Positions 1 through 12,390 of a DNA stretch of 64,000 nucleotides are shown here, piece after piece (within the stretch, counting starts at the first letter, position 1; every line of letters starts with the position of its first letter). Source of the stretch: Nymphaea colorata (lineage: Eukaryota > Streptophyta > Magnoliopsida > Nymphaeales > Nymphaeaceae); contig NC_045143.1 of NCBI RefSeq assembly GCF_008831285.2, positions 4,287,503-4,351,502 on the forward strand, in the 5' to 3' direction. The notes beneath the pieces are model-generated. The model was given only the letters and a program-made list of their open reading frames with translations, ran no database searches and had not been told where the DNA came from. The position numbers and the translations under genes are program-made.

Positions 1-713
1 ATCAAATCCCTCACTATTCTCTTATATTTCATAAAACAAGTTATTTTTCCTCTACCTTACAGAATACACCTTATCCTAACTTTTGCCGTGCTCATAGCCA
101 ACGTTATCATATTATTTTCTGTCCTAATAAATCCGCCAAATGTCAGTACTTACCATGCCGAGCTTGCTTGATTTCTTTTAAAAGTTTACCGTATTTGAAT
201 AGGTTTGACCGACAGCTACACCCTCAACTAACTGTGACGATCACATTCGATACAAGTAGCAGTTGCCACTGGGAAAGCTTACCAGAGGTGAATTTAATGT
301 CATAATAAATATTAAACAACCAGCTCGCTCTAAATAGTGAATAAGTCAGAAGTCATAAAATAATATAATGGGTGACAAGTTGAGCACGTTGGTAAAAACC
401 GTATTTTTTTAGTCTTCTTTTTTGCAAATTTACTATTTTACGATTGAGAGAATATATTTCCAAATTATGGGAAAGATGGGAGAGTTGGGGAGCTTGAAAG
501 AAGACACCCTTCGTCTTCCTCTTAAACGTATAAACTCTTCCGTTCAAAGAAAAAGGCAAAGTTTCTTAGGCGTACTTGACTTGTTTTTATAATTTTTTTA
601 AAAATAAAAACCATACTTTTGATGAAAAATGATCAAATAAAGGCTTCATGTGAGAGTAAGGAGATTACTGCGGCTAAGTATGATGAAATAAAGACCATAC
701 TCTTGTGTGGCAG
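1..713. other. AT-rich sequence 5' of the first laccase; no gene seen
   Basis: No coding exon can be supported here. I looked for the expected first laccase exon, which is a short ATG-initiated hydrophobic signal peptide ending with a GT donor in phase 0, and found none. The exon is either beyond the left edge of the window, changed beyond recognition, or lost. Short open frames in this stretch have no recognisable composition. Confidence 0.5.
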
Positions 714-892
714 GTTGCCGCTACTCCATGCACCAGACTGTGTGAGACTAAGGAGATAATAACGGTCAATGGACAGTTCCCAGGACCAACTCTGTACGTG
801 AACAAGGGCGACACCGTCATCATCAACGCCTACAACCAAGCCAACTACTCTCTCACCATTCACTGGTAATTCACTACATACTCCACCGCTCT

Positions 893-936
893 CTTCTTCT
901 TCTTCTTCTTCTTCTTCTTCTTCTTCTTCTTCTTCT
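893..936. repeat. (CTT)n microsatellite in laccase pseudogene intron
   Basis: About fourteen uninterrupted CTT units lie just after the donor at 866. The matching intron of the intact laccase does not have it. Confidence 0.95.
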
Positions 937-1561
937 ACGCAAAAGCCTCAGCGGCATACTGCAGTAATACGTCATGTTATGCAAAGATAATTATGAGTTA
1001 CATGCGACGGATCAAACAGTTTCACTAGAGAGTGCCGGGGAAGGGTACTTTTCTTAGTTTCAAGTGAAGCTGCTTGAACATGTGTGTGTCCCTCTGCATG
1101 CGTGCATGCAAATTTTCCGGGATTGCACGTATCAACCACCTGACTGTGGAAATGGAGATTCAGTGGCAACGTGATCTGATTTTTTGAGAACTTGATGTGA
1201 AAATGTAGGCATGGCTTGAAGCAGCCCAGGAACCCGTGGTCAGACGGGACAGAGTATATCACCATGTGTGGTGTTCCACCGGGAAAGAACTTCACCTACA
1301 CTCTTCTCTTCACAACCGAGGAAGGCACCATCTGGTATCACGCTCACAGTGACTGGACTCGCGCCACAGTTCACGGAGCCATAGTCATCTACCCAAGGAT
1401 GGGAACCACTTATCCCTTCCCAAAGCCAGACAAGGAATATGTTGTTGTTTTAGGTACGTTTGGCTCCTTCGCTGAAATTATATTGATTTTCGCCTTTATT
1501 CTCTTCCTCTTCATTGAGATCCAGTAATCAGGCTGATGATCATCAAAAGTAAAAGTAAAAT

Positions 1562-1592
1562 TGTGTGTGTGTGTGTGTGTGTGCGTGCGTGT
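1562..1592. repeat. (GT)n microsatellite
   Basis: A GT dinucleotide run with two GC interruptions near its 3' end, inside the 1454-2316 intron of the laccase pseudogene. Confidence 0.9.
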
Positions 1593-2111
1593 CATTATCA
1601 TGTTTTCAAATACGATCAGGGTGATGGTGTATCTTTCTTAATTTCAAAATGCATACTGATAAAAAGTCCAATGTAAGCATATATGACTTGGTAGATGCTG
1701 TGCCCATCTTAGCTAGGGGGACGGAATTCGATTGGGTAATCTTCACTCGTAAATTTTGTTCCAATTAGGAAATTAGTATATATAAAAAGAAGTTGATGCA
1801 ACCTTAAAAAGCTAGCTAGGATTAGGGCTGCATACGATAAAAAACAAAAACATCACTATCCTTCCAACTTACATAAAAGAGAGACCTCTGCATCCGCTAG
1901 TGATCAGAAGATCATGAGCTCTTCTTTGTTTTCATTGGCAGGTAGCGGCTGACACAAGGAATTGCAGACCAAACGACTATTACAAGTGTCCACCATGATT
2001 TTATTAATTAGCATAAAAGTTTGATGCATTTCTGATTGTTTTGATCATTAAAAAAAGTTGAACTCTTCTGAACTTCATGAGTAAATGATTGTAGCACACA
2101 TGTACATATGT

Positions 2112-2158
2112 CTGTGTGTGTGTGTGTGTATGTGTGTGTGTGTGTGTGTGGGGGGGGG
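2112..2158. repeat. (TG)n microsatellite followed by a G run
   Basis: A TG array with one TA interruption, running into about nine G residues, in the same intron of the laccase pseudogene (1454-2316). Confidence 0.9.
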
Positions 2159-4234
2159 TGCGCTGGGATGCACGAGAGGGCAACGACATCAAACTCAATT
2201 TGAATGCCTAGTGCCCTTCATAGTTTAACTGATCAGTATGCATCCACTTTGGATCCATTTTGTTACACAGAATTCAAGGGATTGAAATGTTTCCTTTCTT
2301 GTACAAACTATTTTAGGTGAATGGTGGAAAAGTGATGTGATGAATGTGTTGGTAGAAGCGTTGATTGGTGGCACTGATTTCAACATATCAGATGCTTACA
2401 CAATAAATGGCCAACCAGGTGACTTTTATGCATGCTCCCAATCAAGTAAGTAACTTGTCCCTCCTTAACGTTGTTGCTGGATGCTTATTGCTTGGGATTT
2501 ATATATCAAAATTTCAGTTTCAATTTCTTTTATTTAGCTACATCTTTTATATGCAATACAAGCGGCAGAAAGAAAGAAATTAAAATTGAACGCCCTTTTG
2601 TTATCTCATCAAAGCCTGAAGCACGCAGCTTTTAGCAACTTTTTCATTTATTAGGTTCAGCGTTTGCATGGACACAACATGGTTATTCCTTCAATTTCTT
2701 TCATTGGATGATTTGAATTTAATTCTGCTTCTGCAGACACAACACGGTTCGTTGTTGAGCATGGCAAAACATATCTTCTTCGTGTTGTCAATGCTGTAAT
2801 GAGCTTGGCACAGTTCTTCGGCATAGCCAATCACACACTCACAGTTGTTGGTAGAGATGGAGCCTACCTTAAACCGTTTGATAGAGAATTTGTCCTGGTA
2901 AACATAGCGCAGACAGTAGATATCCTTGTAACAGCAAACCAATCGCAAGGTCTCTATTATATGGCTGCCAGCCCTTACTCCACTGCACCAAAGAAAGCAA
3001 ACTATGATGCCACAAAAACAACAGCCATAGTTGAATATAATGGCAATAACTCCTCTCAGGCTTCACCAATATCCTTCCCATATCTTCCATACTACAATGA
3101 CACAACTGCAGCATATGAATATGAACTGAACCTGAGAAGCCTAGCATCAAAAGAACATCCCATTGATGTCCCAATGGAGATCGACACTAGATTAGCCTTC
3201 ACAATGTCCATGAATGAACTTGATTGCAACACTAGTGCCTGCATATTGGACTACAAGCTGGCTGCAAGTTTGAACAACATTTCTTTTGTCAATCCACATA
3301 TCGACATACTCGAGGCCTACTATCAAAGCATCAAGGGTGTTTACACGACTGATTTTCCAAGTTTCCCGCCGTATATGTTCAACTTTACGGAAGAAGATTA
3401 TCCAGATGAACTCGTATTTTCTACAAGTGGGACGAGGGTGAAGGTGCTGGAGTATAACTCATCAGTGGAGCTGGTTTTGCAGAACCAACTTAATCTTAGG
3501 GGATTATCACCCTGTTCATTTGCATGGCTATCATTTCTATGTGGTTGGACAAGGCCATGGGAACTTTGATCCAGAGAAAGACCCACTCAAATACAACTTG
3601 GTTGATCCTCCAGAGGAAAATACGGTTGGAGTCCCATTCAGTGGGTGGTCTGCTTTAAGATTCAGAGCAGATAATCCAGGTAGTTCAATTTTCTCCGTTT
3701 AATTTCCTTTCTGTATTCTTTCAAATCTCTCTCTCTCTCGTGACTTTTGATGTATTAAGTTAACAAGGACTCAAAATATGCTAGAACAAGTATTTTCATG
3801 TTTAAATGTGTTTTTCCTAACAATAAAAAAGGCTCAGAAGCATGATTATCAAATCAAGTTTTTTCTTGTAAAATTTATCCAAAACACTGAATGATCTATG
3901 TGTAAGAAGAAATAAAGAATGTCAATTTTTTTTGTGTGACCAGATAGGCCTTTGGTATGAACTGTCTACATCTTCCAACGGCCATATATGTATATATTTG
4001 CCTTGATCGTCAATTGGTAAATTTTTGCGTATAGGTGTATGGCTGCTTCATTGTCACTTGGAACGCCATTTCTCGTGGGGGATGACCACAGTGTTCATAG
4101 TAATGGATGGTGAAACAGATGAAGCCCGTCTTCTACCTCCACCGACAGGCATGCCCAAGTGCTCAGATGCGGGGCTCATGACCAAGCCCTTTGATCAACC
4201 TGACCAGCATGAAGGGGACGTGATATCTGAATGA

Positions 4235-7200
4235 TTACTGCCAGTTGTGTCAAGATTTTGAAAAGCTCAGATGCAGTAGCAGATGTTGTTGGGTTGGATT
4301 CTCCAAGATTTGCATGATTCCTTTCTAGGAGGAACTGGAATATGATCAGTTCCCTAAGCAATAAATGTATGAAGTTGAAAGGAATTTACCACACAATGTC
4401 CTATCATTGCTTATTTCCATTCCCTCAGTTCCCTTTGCAATAAAGGAATTTGCTCAATCCACTTTGTAATTTTTCAAATAACAGTTTTTCATTGCCTTCA
4501 AGTTTAAAATCGATTTCGTATTGAATGTCATCCCTAATTAGTGGAAATTGTGTTCCAGGTCACCGTTACGTATTATATATGTATATATATGTGTGTGTGA
4601 GAGAGAGTAGTGATTGGTAGAAACATAGACCCTTTAAATATGATATTCAAAATGCTCTTTTTTTTTTAAATATAACCTTACCAATATGATCTTGAGGATA
4701 GGCTGATGGAAATATATATTAAGTTGATCATTTTTGGGTGTTCGTAGTGTTTTTAGGATATGCTAAAATGAATGGCTCCCATAAATTATCATTTTCATAA
4801 TGAAAAATCAACAATTTTCATGAAAACAACTTTATTCAAAGCATGTTGGATCAAAATAGTTTCTACAAATATATTAAGATGTTTAAATTTAACTTAAAAT
4901 AAATTTTGAGCAAAGAATCACTTGGCAGCTCTGGGAATTGCATCACATTCCCAGACCAACCCCACCATAGATCGCTCTGCGCTGTGGAGGTTCTGCTTTC
5001 ACCCGTCCCCACTTTAGCTTATCTTCTTCATTCTCTAATGATGTATTCCTTACCATGTGGCATATCCATGGGTTTCTTCGCTTGCGAAGATAACCATAAC
5101 CAAATTCCACGACAACCTGCTCCATCAGCACATCCCTCCGCTGACTATTATTAATCAAATTCTCTGCTTCAACAAGAAATGCCAAAACCGCAACTCTCAG
5201 CCCAGAAATGAACTAATTTCTTGCCATCTCCCAATTTACAGCTAATTAAAGCCCACCTGATCATTTCCAAATAAACCATGATGCAATAAGGCTTACCCTC
5301 CAGTCCACAGACTTTTAACCTTCAGATAATTTGCAGATGTGAGCACTTATTGTAGGAGCACATCTCAACTAATACTTGTAAAATACATGGCAATCTGCAT
5401 TTGTTAGGCATTAATCGCCCTGATAATTTCATGCGAGAATGAGAAAGAAAGATGGCGTTTCCTTTAGCTATGCACATCTTGTACTTCTTTTGATTTTACT
5501 TCCTGAACCAGCTAGTCGAGAAACAGAGATATCCAGCTACTGATTAGAAAGCTGGAGACGACGGATGGAATGGCAATGTAACTTAAATTACAAAGAAATA
5601 TTGGAATTCGAGAACACAAAATGAGGAGTGATCAACATGAATAATTGCAAATCAGATCTAATGAAAAAGTGATTTCTCAAAACTAGCCGATCTGGGATCA
5701 ATTATCTACTTGATTACTGATCTAAGTGCTTTAAATTGTTTTTTATAAATCCAACCATACGGATGAACCTAGAACACAAGAAAATATAAGATTTAAAAAA
5801 GAAAACAATGAATTAATCTTATGTTCAAATCGGATTTGGCAAGCTGAGAAAACTGGCACCATTAATATTTAAAGTCTTACAAAATCTTGCTTATAAATAC
5901 TAATATTTTTCATGCTTCTTTTTGTCTTATAAATTTTGACATTTTGCATTTATTTACTTGTAATTGCATTTATTAGAAATTGCATGGCTTACCGAAAGCT
6001 GAATTTTTAGGAGTCCTAGACTCATATTTTTATCATAAATATACATGATATACACACGGAACGCTCCAAGTATCTTTCACTATTTTTACTTATTTTTACA
6101 CGTCAAATCTTCACCATAGTTCCATAGCTAGAAGCTCCACAACCAGAAACCTGGTTATATGTGCCATATTAATGCATAATTTTTAGTACACCAATATGAT
6201 TAATGACTAAAATGTCCTCAACTTACATTGAAAAGCAAAACTTTTTGTAAAGACAAAATTAAAGTTGAAAAAAAAATAAAAAAAACTGTAGAGGATTTTT
6301 TTAATAAATTACCTAAATGTCCTTCCCTCCTTTACTGTGCACGGTACGCTCGGGCGCACGTAACTTTCTCTCACGCAATGAATGGTAGAAATCTAAACGT
6401 GTGCCATGAAAGAAGACATCTCCTTCTAAACGCACGCTACCATAGATAGTTAGCTTGTCCTTTCTCTTTCTCTTTTTCTCACCAAAAGAGCTAACTGGTC
6501 GGGCCAGATTGTTGCCATGTATTGATTCCTGAGGGTGTTACTCACTAGATCTGTGGCACTGTTGAGAGGACTGTGGGATCCAAAAGAAAGATTAGAGGAA
6601 ACAAATTGGCAAGGAATTCCAGCAGTCTAGTCATGCCAGTTGGGTGAAGCTGACAAGCTCTGTGAGATCCAAATGAAAGATGGGAGAAAAACAGATTAGC
6701 AAGTGCAAAGACCAAGTATGGAATATGTAGAAAGAGGTAGAAGAAAATTTCCTTTCAAAAGAAAATTTATAACTTACCTCCTGCTTTTCTCCATAGCCAT
6801 TGAAATCGACACTGAAGTTTATACCATGGGATTCAAAGAGGCATGCTTCAGGGAAAGAAAATGGGAGATGGTTTAAAATTTGAAAGTCAGTTAACTGAGG
6901 AATTTAGAAAAAGTAGAAAATCGTTCCTAAATGCCAACAAGTCACAGACCAGTTATCTAGACTTGATTCTGCATGGATTATTCATAGCAGATTCAGTTGA
7001 CAGACCTTCTCACAGCCCCGAACAAGCTCTCCCAACGTCTTCATCCCCTCACTGATTTTTTCTTTCGTCGCATTCATTCACATATTAACAAGAAAATTTG
7101 GTTTCAGATTTAATTTTGTATTGGCTTGTCCTCTCCTTGCCCTCACAAGAACTGCGCGCCAACATGGTTTGACAATATTACTGGAAAGAAGCAAATGATC

Positions 7201-8400
7201 AGGGAACGGTTAGGAGTTTAAAGGACATTTAAACATCCGATTCAACAGATGTATCATCTCCAAACTGAACTCCAACAAGAAAAAAAATCATAACTAGCAT
7301 ATAGATGAAAAATGATTATGCTACCACTGCATGTATAACCAGTGAGAACTGCCTTACCATTAAAAATAAAATCAAGATGAATTAAAATTTCAGTCCAATG
7401 TGGGATAACTCAGATCTGCTAGTGCGCATGCAGATTGATGGCTGAGATCCAAAAATTATCCTAATTATCTGAATTCACCATTGTGTAGCACAGCCCCTTC
7501 ATTAATTATTTTATATAAATGGAAGTTATTGCATAAATAAAAATTTAATATTTTCCAAAGACGGAGCTTTTTAAAAAAAAAAATCAAGAAAAAGAAAAAA
7601 ATACGAAGAGGCCCTTAAACTAAAATCGGCTGATATAGGATTACAGAACAACTTTTTAAATGTAACAATTGGGCGTTCATGATTGTATCAAAATTCTCAA
7701 ATCACTGCCACTGAAAAAAAAAAATCAATCGAGAAAACTAATTTACACGGTTATCCCTCTCAAATTTTTTATTTTACGGCGAAGGTGCAAACTCACGCTT
7801 GACTTAACACTTTCTGAAATAGAATAAAAAATAACCAATTACATCACCATACAAACATATAGATCAAAACCAAACTAAAATCTGTTTTTTTTTTTAAGTG
7901 AGCATGCAAACACGAGTTTTATATGTCAATTTGTTGGGTGAAAAGGAAGAGTATTTCATTCTGCTATCTGACAAGAGGGACGTCACCCATCCCCCTATCC
8001 TTTTAAAATACCAAGTTCGTTTTTTATGTTGTGGGGTGACAATTCGGCTATGCTTCCACTTGCATATTAGTGTCTTTTTTTTTTTTTGCAGTATAAAAAG
8101 TTGTCTCGAGATTCGAAATTGAACTGGCTGCCTACCAACCATAGCCCTATTCAATTGTCCCAACAACCTAAGGGATAATGCTTTGATGTTAATTTTTTTC
8201 CACTTTCTGTATCAACAAACTAATGCATGTCATGAAAAATTTGGGCTATTACATGTCTTGATCTTAAGACTAATATTTTTGCTGCAAGGTGTGACAACAA
8301 AACTTAGACAAGTTGATGCCATACCATAGAAAAACCATCTTAGACAAACAGAATTTGTGAACACCTTGTTTGAGCATCTCAAATAACCCCTCTTTACATG
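4235..8400. other. Intergenic, AT-rich; only a possible coding relic
   Basis: Downstream of the laccase pseudogene, AATAAA-like polyadenylation signals occur near 4362 and 4439. The stretch 4766-4890 resembles the repeated unit at 17.6-17.96 kb: it shares the run around GAAAAATCAACA followed by AAAACAACTT. An exon-like minus-strand stretch lies at 4943-5212 (separate entry). Otherwise I see A/T homopolymers and no supported gene. Confidence 0.6.
4943..5212 (-). other. Unassigned exon-like open stretch, possibly a gene relic
   Basis: Read on the minus strand this stretch has protein-like composition for about 85 codons, unlike its AT-rich surroundings. It includes the segments AFLVEAENLINNSQRRD and VVVEFGYGYLRKRRNPWICH. 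A plausible GT donor (ATG|GTAAGG) follows the second segment, and the frame also stays open beyond it for about 35 codons. There is no recognisable upstream exon, start or domain. I do not recognise the family. It may be a fragment of a decayed gene or a chance open frame. Confidence 0.2.
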
Positions 8401-8438
8401 TAAGTGTTTGTCTTAACTAAGGTCCTTCCTTAATTATA

Positions 8439-8975
8439 TGAACTATTTTAGGTAGGTGGTGAAAAAGTAGGGGAAAAAGCTGATAGACAGCTGGTCACTA
8501 ATTTGAGTAGCAGGCATAAGCACTATATGTCAAAATTGTGAGGAAAGTCACACACACACTAGTTGACATGCAGAACAAGGAAAAGGAAAAGGGTTTCGGC
8601 TCTCATAAGTTTGGGGGACCTCCTCTCATCTACTCACCCGTCGGTACAAAGTGATGTAGTGAAAAGTGTTGGTAGATGCAATAATTGGTGGTTACCGATT
8701 CAATGAATCACACCATAAACGCCATCACGTGGCTTCCATGCACTTATGCTCTGAATCAAGTAATTTGCCCCACCTCGATGTTAATATACATTTGTCCCCC
8801 AGGGACTTATATAATCTTAGTTTGAATTTCTTTGATTTAGCAACCTTTTTCATATGTAATGCAAAATCTCATCTTTTTGGTTCATGTATAAGTTTGTTTC
8901 AACGCATCTTTCCAATGATTCATTTGTTAGTTCAGATATAATCAGAATTGCACAGACTTCCTATAATTGAATTTG
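8439..8975 (+). pseudogene. Relic of a laccase: exon 4 and part of the following intron, interrupted
   Basis: The acceptor-plus-exon start ACTATTTTAGGT near 8443 matches the start of exon 4 in the laccase pseudogene at 2305-2320 and continues as GGTGGTGAAAAAGT. The homology then breaks and resumes at about 8651 with GTGATGTAGTGAAAAGTGTT and TTGGTAGATGCAATAATTGG, which match 2333-2375. It goes on through the exon 4 donor region (CTGAATCAAGTAA near 8752) and loosely through the next intron to about 8975. It carries stops and small indels and is clearly non-coding. The inserted 180 bp or so (about 8471-8650) is unrelated, with a possible short AAAGT repeat at both edges. I saw no other laccase exons beside it. 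It is closer to the first laccase copy than to the second. Confidence 0.75.
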
Positions 8976-8979
8976 ACCC

Positions 8980-9865
8980 CGAAGGAATATTTTTCACTGC
9001 AATCTTTTTCTCTTAGCCGCATATATATAAGTTCGGATGCGAACTAATCTGCTCGGATATACAAGTTGGGGCCACAAGTTGCTCATTTTAAATCTGATCA
9101 GTCTTACTTCCAAGTCGACTTGGCTTAAGCTATAAGGACCTTCTTTGTTTCTTTTGATCCTCTTTCGTTAGCTCATAACACTAGAGCTAGAAATTTTTTG
9201 TTAAAGGACACTAATATTTGGACTTGTAACTTTTAGGAGTAGTTTGGTAGTATAGACATTTTTGTAAGCATCTCATCTCATGAATCTGCTTTAAAGATTA
9301 AAGTAGATTAATGAAGCAATAGTTCTAGTGTTCAATAAATTTATCTTAAAAATTGAAACTGATTTATGAGACAATTACAAAGTGTTTCTACGGTCAAATG
9401 ACCTCTCTAATGTTTAAATAAGTAAATGATTATGAAATATTAATTCTGTGATTGAAATGTGTGCGAGTCAGGATGGACAATAACCTAAACAAGTTCACAT
9501 GTGCTTGCATTCTATCCTTGTCGTATGAATCGACATTTCACTTTCATGTCATGTCCACTTGCATGTCATGTCCATGTCCATGTTCTAGAAATCGACATTT
9601 CACTTTGATGTCAATTTAAGTTGACCAGCATAATGGTCACCGGTGACCGGTTGTTTTGCTGATGGCATGCACCCACCACGTGGTAAAAGGTGCAACCACC
9701 ACCACAGGGCAAAGGTCTGAGTGTGTATATGCGTTTATGTAACCATATTTGCATGCATATTTATGAGCACCTTATGTGGTCGACTATAGAGTGCACTTCC
9801 CCATGAAATCTGCAACTGAAGAAAAGACCGACCGTCTGAAGCTCGATCGCCGCATTGAAGTTCCT
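8980..9865. promoter_or_regulatory. Upstream region of the intact laccase
   Basis: This spacer should contain the promoter of the intact laccase. A weak TATA-like CATATTTATG lies near 9757-9766, about 100 bp before the first ATG. A short duplication occurs at 9528-9613. No defined regulatory element can be proven by eye. Confidence 0.3.
9528..9613. repeat. Short direct duplication, period about 62 bp
   Basis: The string AATCGACATTTCACTTT followed by [C/G]ATGTCA occurs at about 9528 and again at about 9590. Between the two copies ATGTC-rich runs repeat (CATGTCATGTCCA, CATGTCCATGTCCATG). Confidence 0.8.
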
Positions 9866-12348
9866 ATGCGAATGGAGTTGATCTTCTTCTTCTTCCTTCT
9901 TCTTTCGATTTTGAAGTTGCCCGTGAGGGCTACGACTCACTACCAAGACTTGGTTGTAAGTAGTTTAATTCCACACTCTTACTGATGCCTGGTTATAATT
10001 AGATTCTCGTCAAGCGAAGGGGGTAGTGGTACTAGTTTCGGAGTTTTACACTGTCAGGCAAGCGAAAATGTCTCTCGGGTGCAGTTTCTTCGAATCACAA
10101 TCACAAACTAAAAACTAACAAATCCATGTCCAGAAAGTGCTTCTAATGTGAATCATTTGTTGTTGCAGGTGGCTCCAACTCCATTCACAAGACTTTGTGA
10201 GACTAAGGCGATATTAACAGTCAATGGCCAGTTCCCCGGGCCTACTTTATACGTGAACAAGGGTGACACATTGGTAATCAATGCGTATAACCAGGCTCCC
10301 TATCCGGTCACCATCCATTGGTACCAATCGATGACGCTTTTACTTATTCAAACATTTCAGTTTCAGGTCTACCTTCTTCTCGTATGATAAAAAAGAAACA
10401 TTTTTTAATTAAGAAAAGAAACATTTTCTTATTAAAAAAAGACTTTTTTTATTTAAACTACCTAAAAACCATTTCAGATCTACCAACGATCTTGTGCACT
10501 GTGTGTTCGTAGAACTGGTGGAATTTTGTGAAGTCCTTTTGGTGCTCATGATTCTGCGACGTGACGGGATATTATTATGTTATTTCTGGTTCATCGATTG
10601 GCTAGACAAATGTATGTTATTTAACTGTTCAAGCGTTTACTTTATATTTGTAGCTCTTATAAGTAGTACTTTTAGAGAGATAGAGGCAAAATCCACGAAA
10701 GTTTTTTTTTTTTTTTTTGAAAACAACCCGCGTTTAAAGAAATAAACAAAAAATTATTTTCTCAGTCTAGAATTTCGAAGGGTAAATATCTTCATATCCT
10801 CTATTATTTTACCATGATCCTTGCTTTATATTTCTAGTTCCAAGTAGTACATTTAGAAAGATATATAGAGAGAAAGCTTCTTTATTTTATCCGAACAAAT
10901 TAAAGCTATTAATTTTTCTGAACCTAAAATTTCAAGGATGCATCTTCTAATGTTCTTTTACAATGAACAGGAACGGGAGAAAGCAGTCCATTGCATATGA
11001 CTAGTTTCCCAAATATATCTGAATCTAAAAAGGAAAGAACAGCTTTTATTCTTAGAGTTTTTATTAAAAAAATCAATGCTAATGCGCAATGAAGAGAAGC
11101 ATTGGATTAGTTGACATCTAGAACAGGTTTCAATTAGGCGTCGACACAGCTCTGACAGAGGAGAAATCTCTCAATCTGAGTGCCGAGAGTTCCTCATGTA
11201 GACCATAAAGAGTTTTGCAAACGGAAAAGAAGTCTCACTGCATACATACACTGCGACAGTGCGTAAGCATGTGGGTTGTGTGCTTTGTCCGCTCTGTAGC
11301 AGTGATAAGGAGACATCATCATCTTAATTTCTGATCGTCGGAAACTGTTGTTAATTGATGAAGGCACGGACTGAAGCAGCCGAGGAATCCGTGGTCGGAC
11401 GGTACGCAGCACATAACAATGTGCAGCGTTCAGTCAGGACAGAATTTCACCTACACTCTGCTCTTCAGCACCGAGGAAGGGACTATCTGGTATCATGCTC
11501 ACAGCGAGTGGACTCGTGCCACCGTTCATGGCGCCATCGTCGTCTACCCCAAGATCGGAACCACTTACCCGTTTCCAAAACCAGACAAGGAATTTGTTGT
11601 CGTCATAGGTACCACTTTTCATCTCCTTCTACCAGTTGCATTTTCAATTGAAAACGTCAATCAATCTTGCTGGATTAATGATCTGCAAACTCCAATGACA
11701 AACCGATTCGATTCACTAGCCGATTCAATTAAGGGTGCCAGTACTTATCAGCCTTTAACTATTCTTTTTAAATTTATATTTTAAGTATTTGGTTTCTTTA
11801 AATAATTTTTACATGCATTTCAAAAATAATTTTGACCTATTTAAAGACCGATTCAGCTGAATAAACCGATTCTCGGAATCCACAAACCTGGCGGCTCAGT
11901 TTATGAATCTACTTTTACAACATTGGATACTCAGTGACCAAAATTTACTCGGCGTTGTACTTTCGTTTGAATCAACTCATGAAAAGCACCGAAGCTGTAC
12001 GCTTATTATGGCTGTCATATACGGATTTCATTCATTTCATCGTGGAAAATGAAAATGACAAGCACCAACATTGGCTTCTAGATTTAGTTCGATTCAACAC
12101 CATTGATTATTTTGTTAAATTATCAATATTCATAAACGTTCTGTTTAAACCAATTTATGTGTTTCCTTTTTTTAACAATCAATATAATGATACGGTTTGT
12201 TAATTCATAACTGATACGGCTGAATTAGTCGATCAATTGACTGAAACTTCATGTGCGAAATAGAAAATAATGAAATGGTATAAAAACAATTCTGGTTTTC
12301 ATTTTTTTGAAGGTTAATATCATAATGTTGTCGTCCCTCCAAGGTATC

Positions 12349-12390
<42 letters not shown>

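Larger units (their letters stand above)
714..4234 (+). pseudogene. Laccase (multicopper oxidase), frameshifted and lacking a visible first exon
   Basis: Laccases oxidise phenolics in the apoplast with four copper ions. Visible exons are 714-865, 1209-1453, 2317-2445, 2737-3679 and 4035-4234, all bounded by AG/GT, with phases matching the intact copy at 9.9-14.6 kb. Copper motifs are present: IHWHG across the first junction, WYHAHS in exon 1209-1453, HPVHLHG near 3508-3528 and HCHLERHFSWGM near the 3' end. Exon 2737-3679 is one base out of phase. The frame that runs from its start leaves the laccase reading around 3484-3500 and stops at about 3569, while HPVHLHG and everything after it lie in another frame. 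The simplest explanation is a single-base deletion close to 3485. No signal-peptide exon is visible upstream. The remainder is well preserved, so inactivation looks recent; an assembly error remains possible. Subgroup is uncertain, perhaps LAC14/15-like. Confidence 0.85.
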
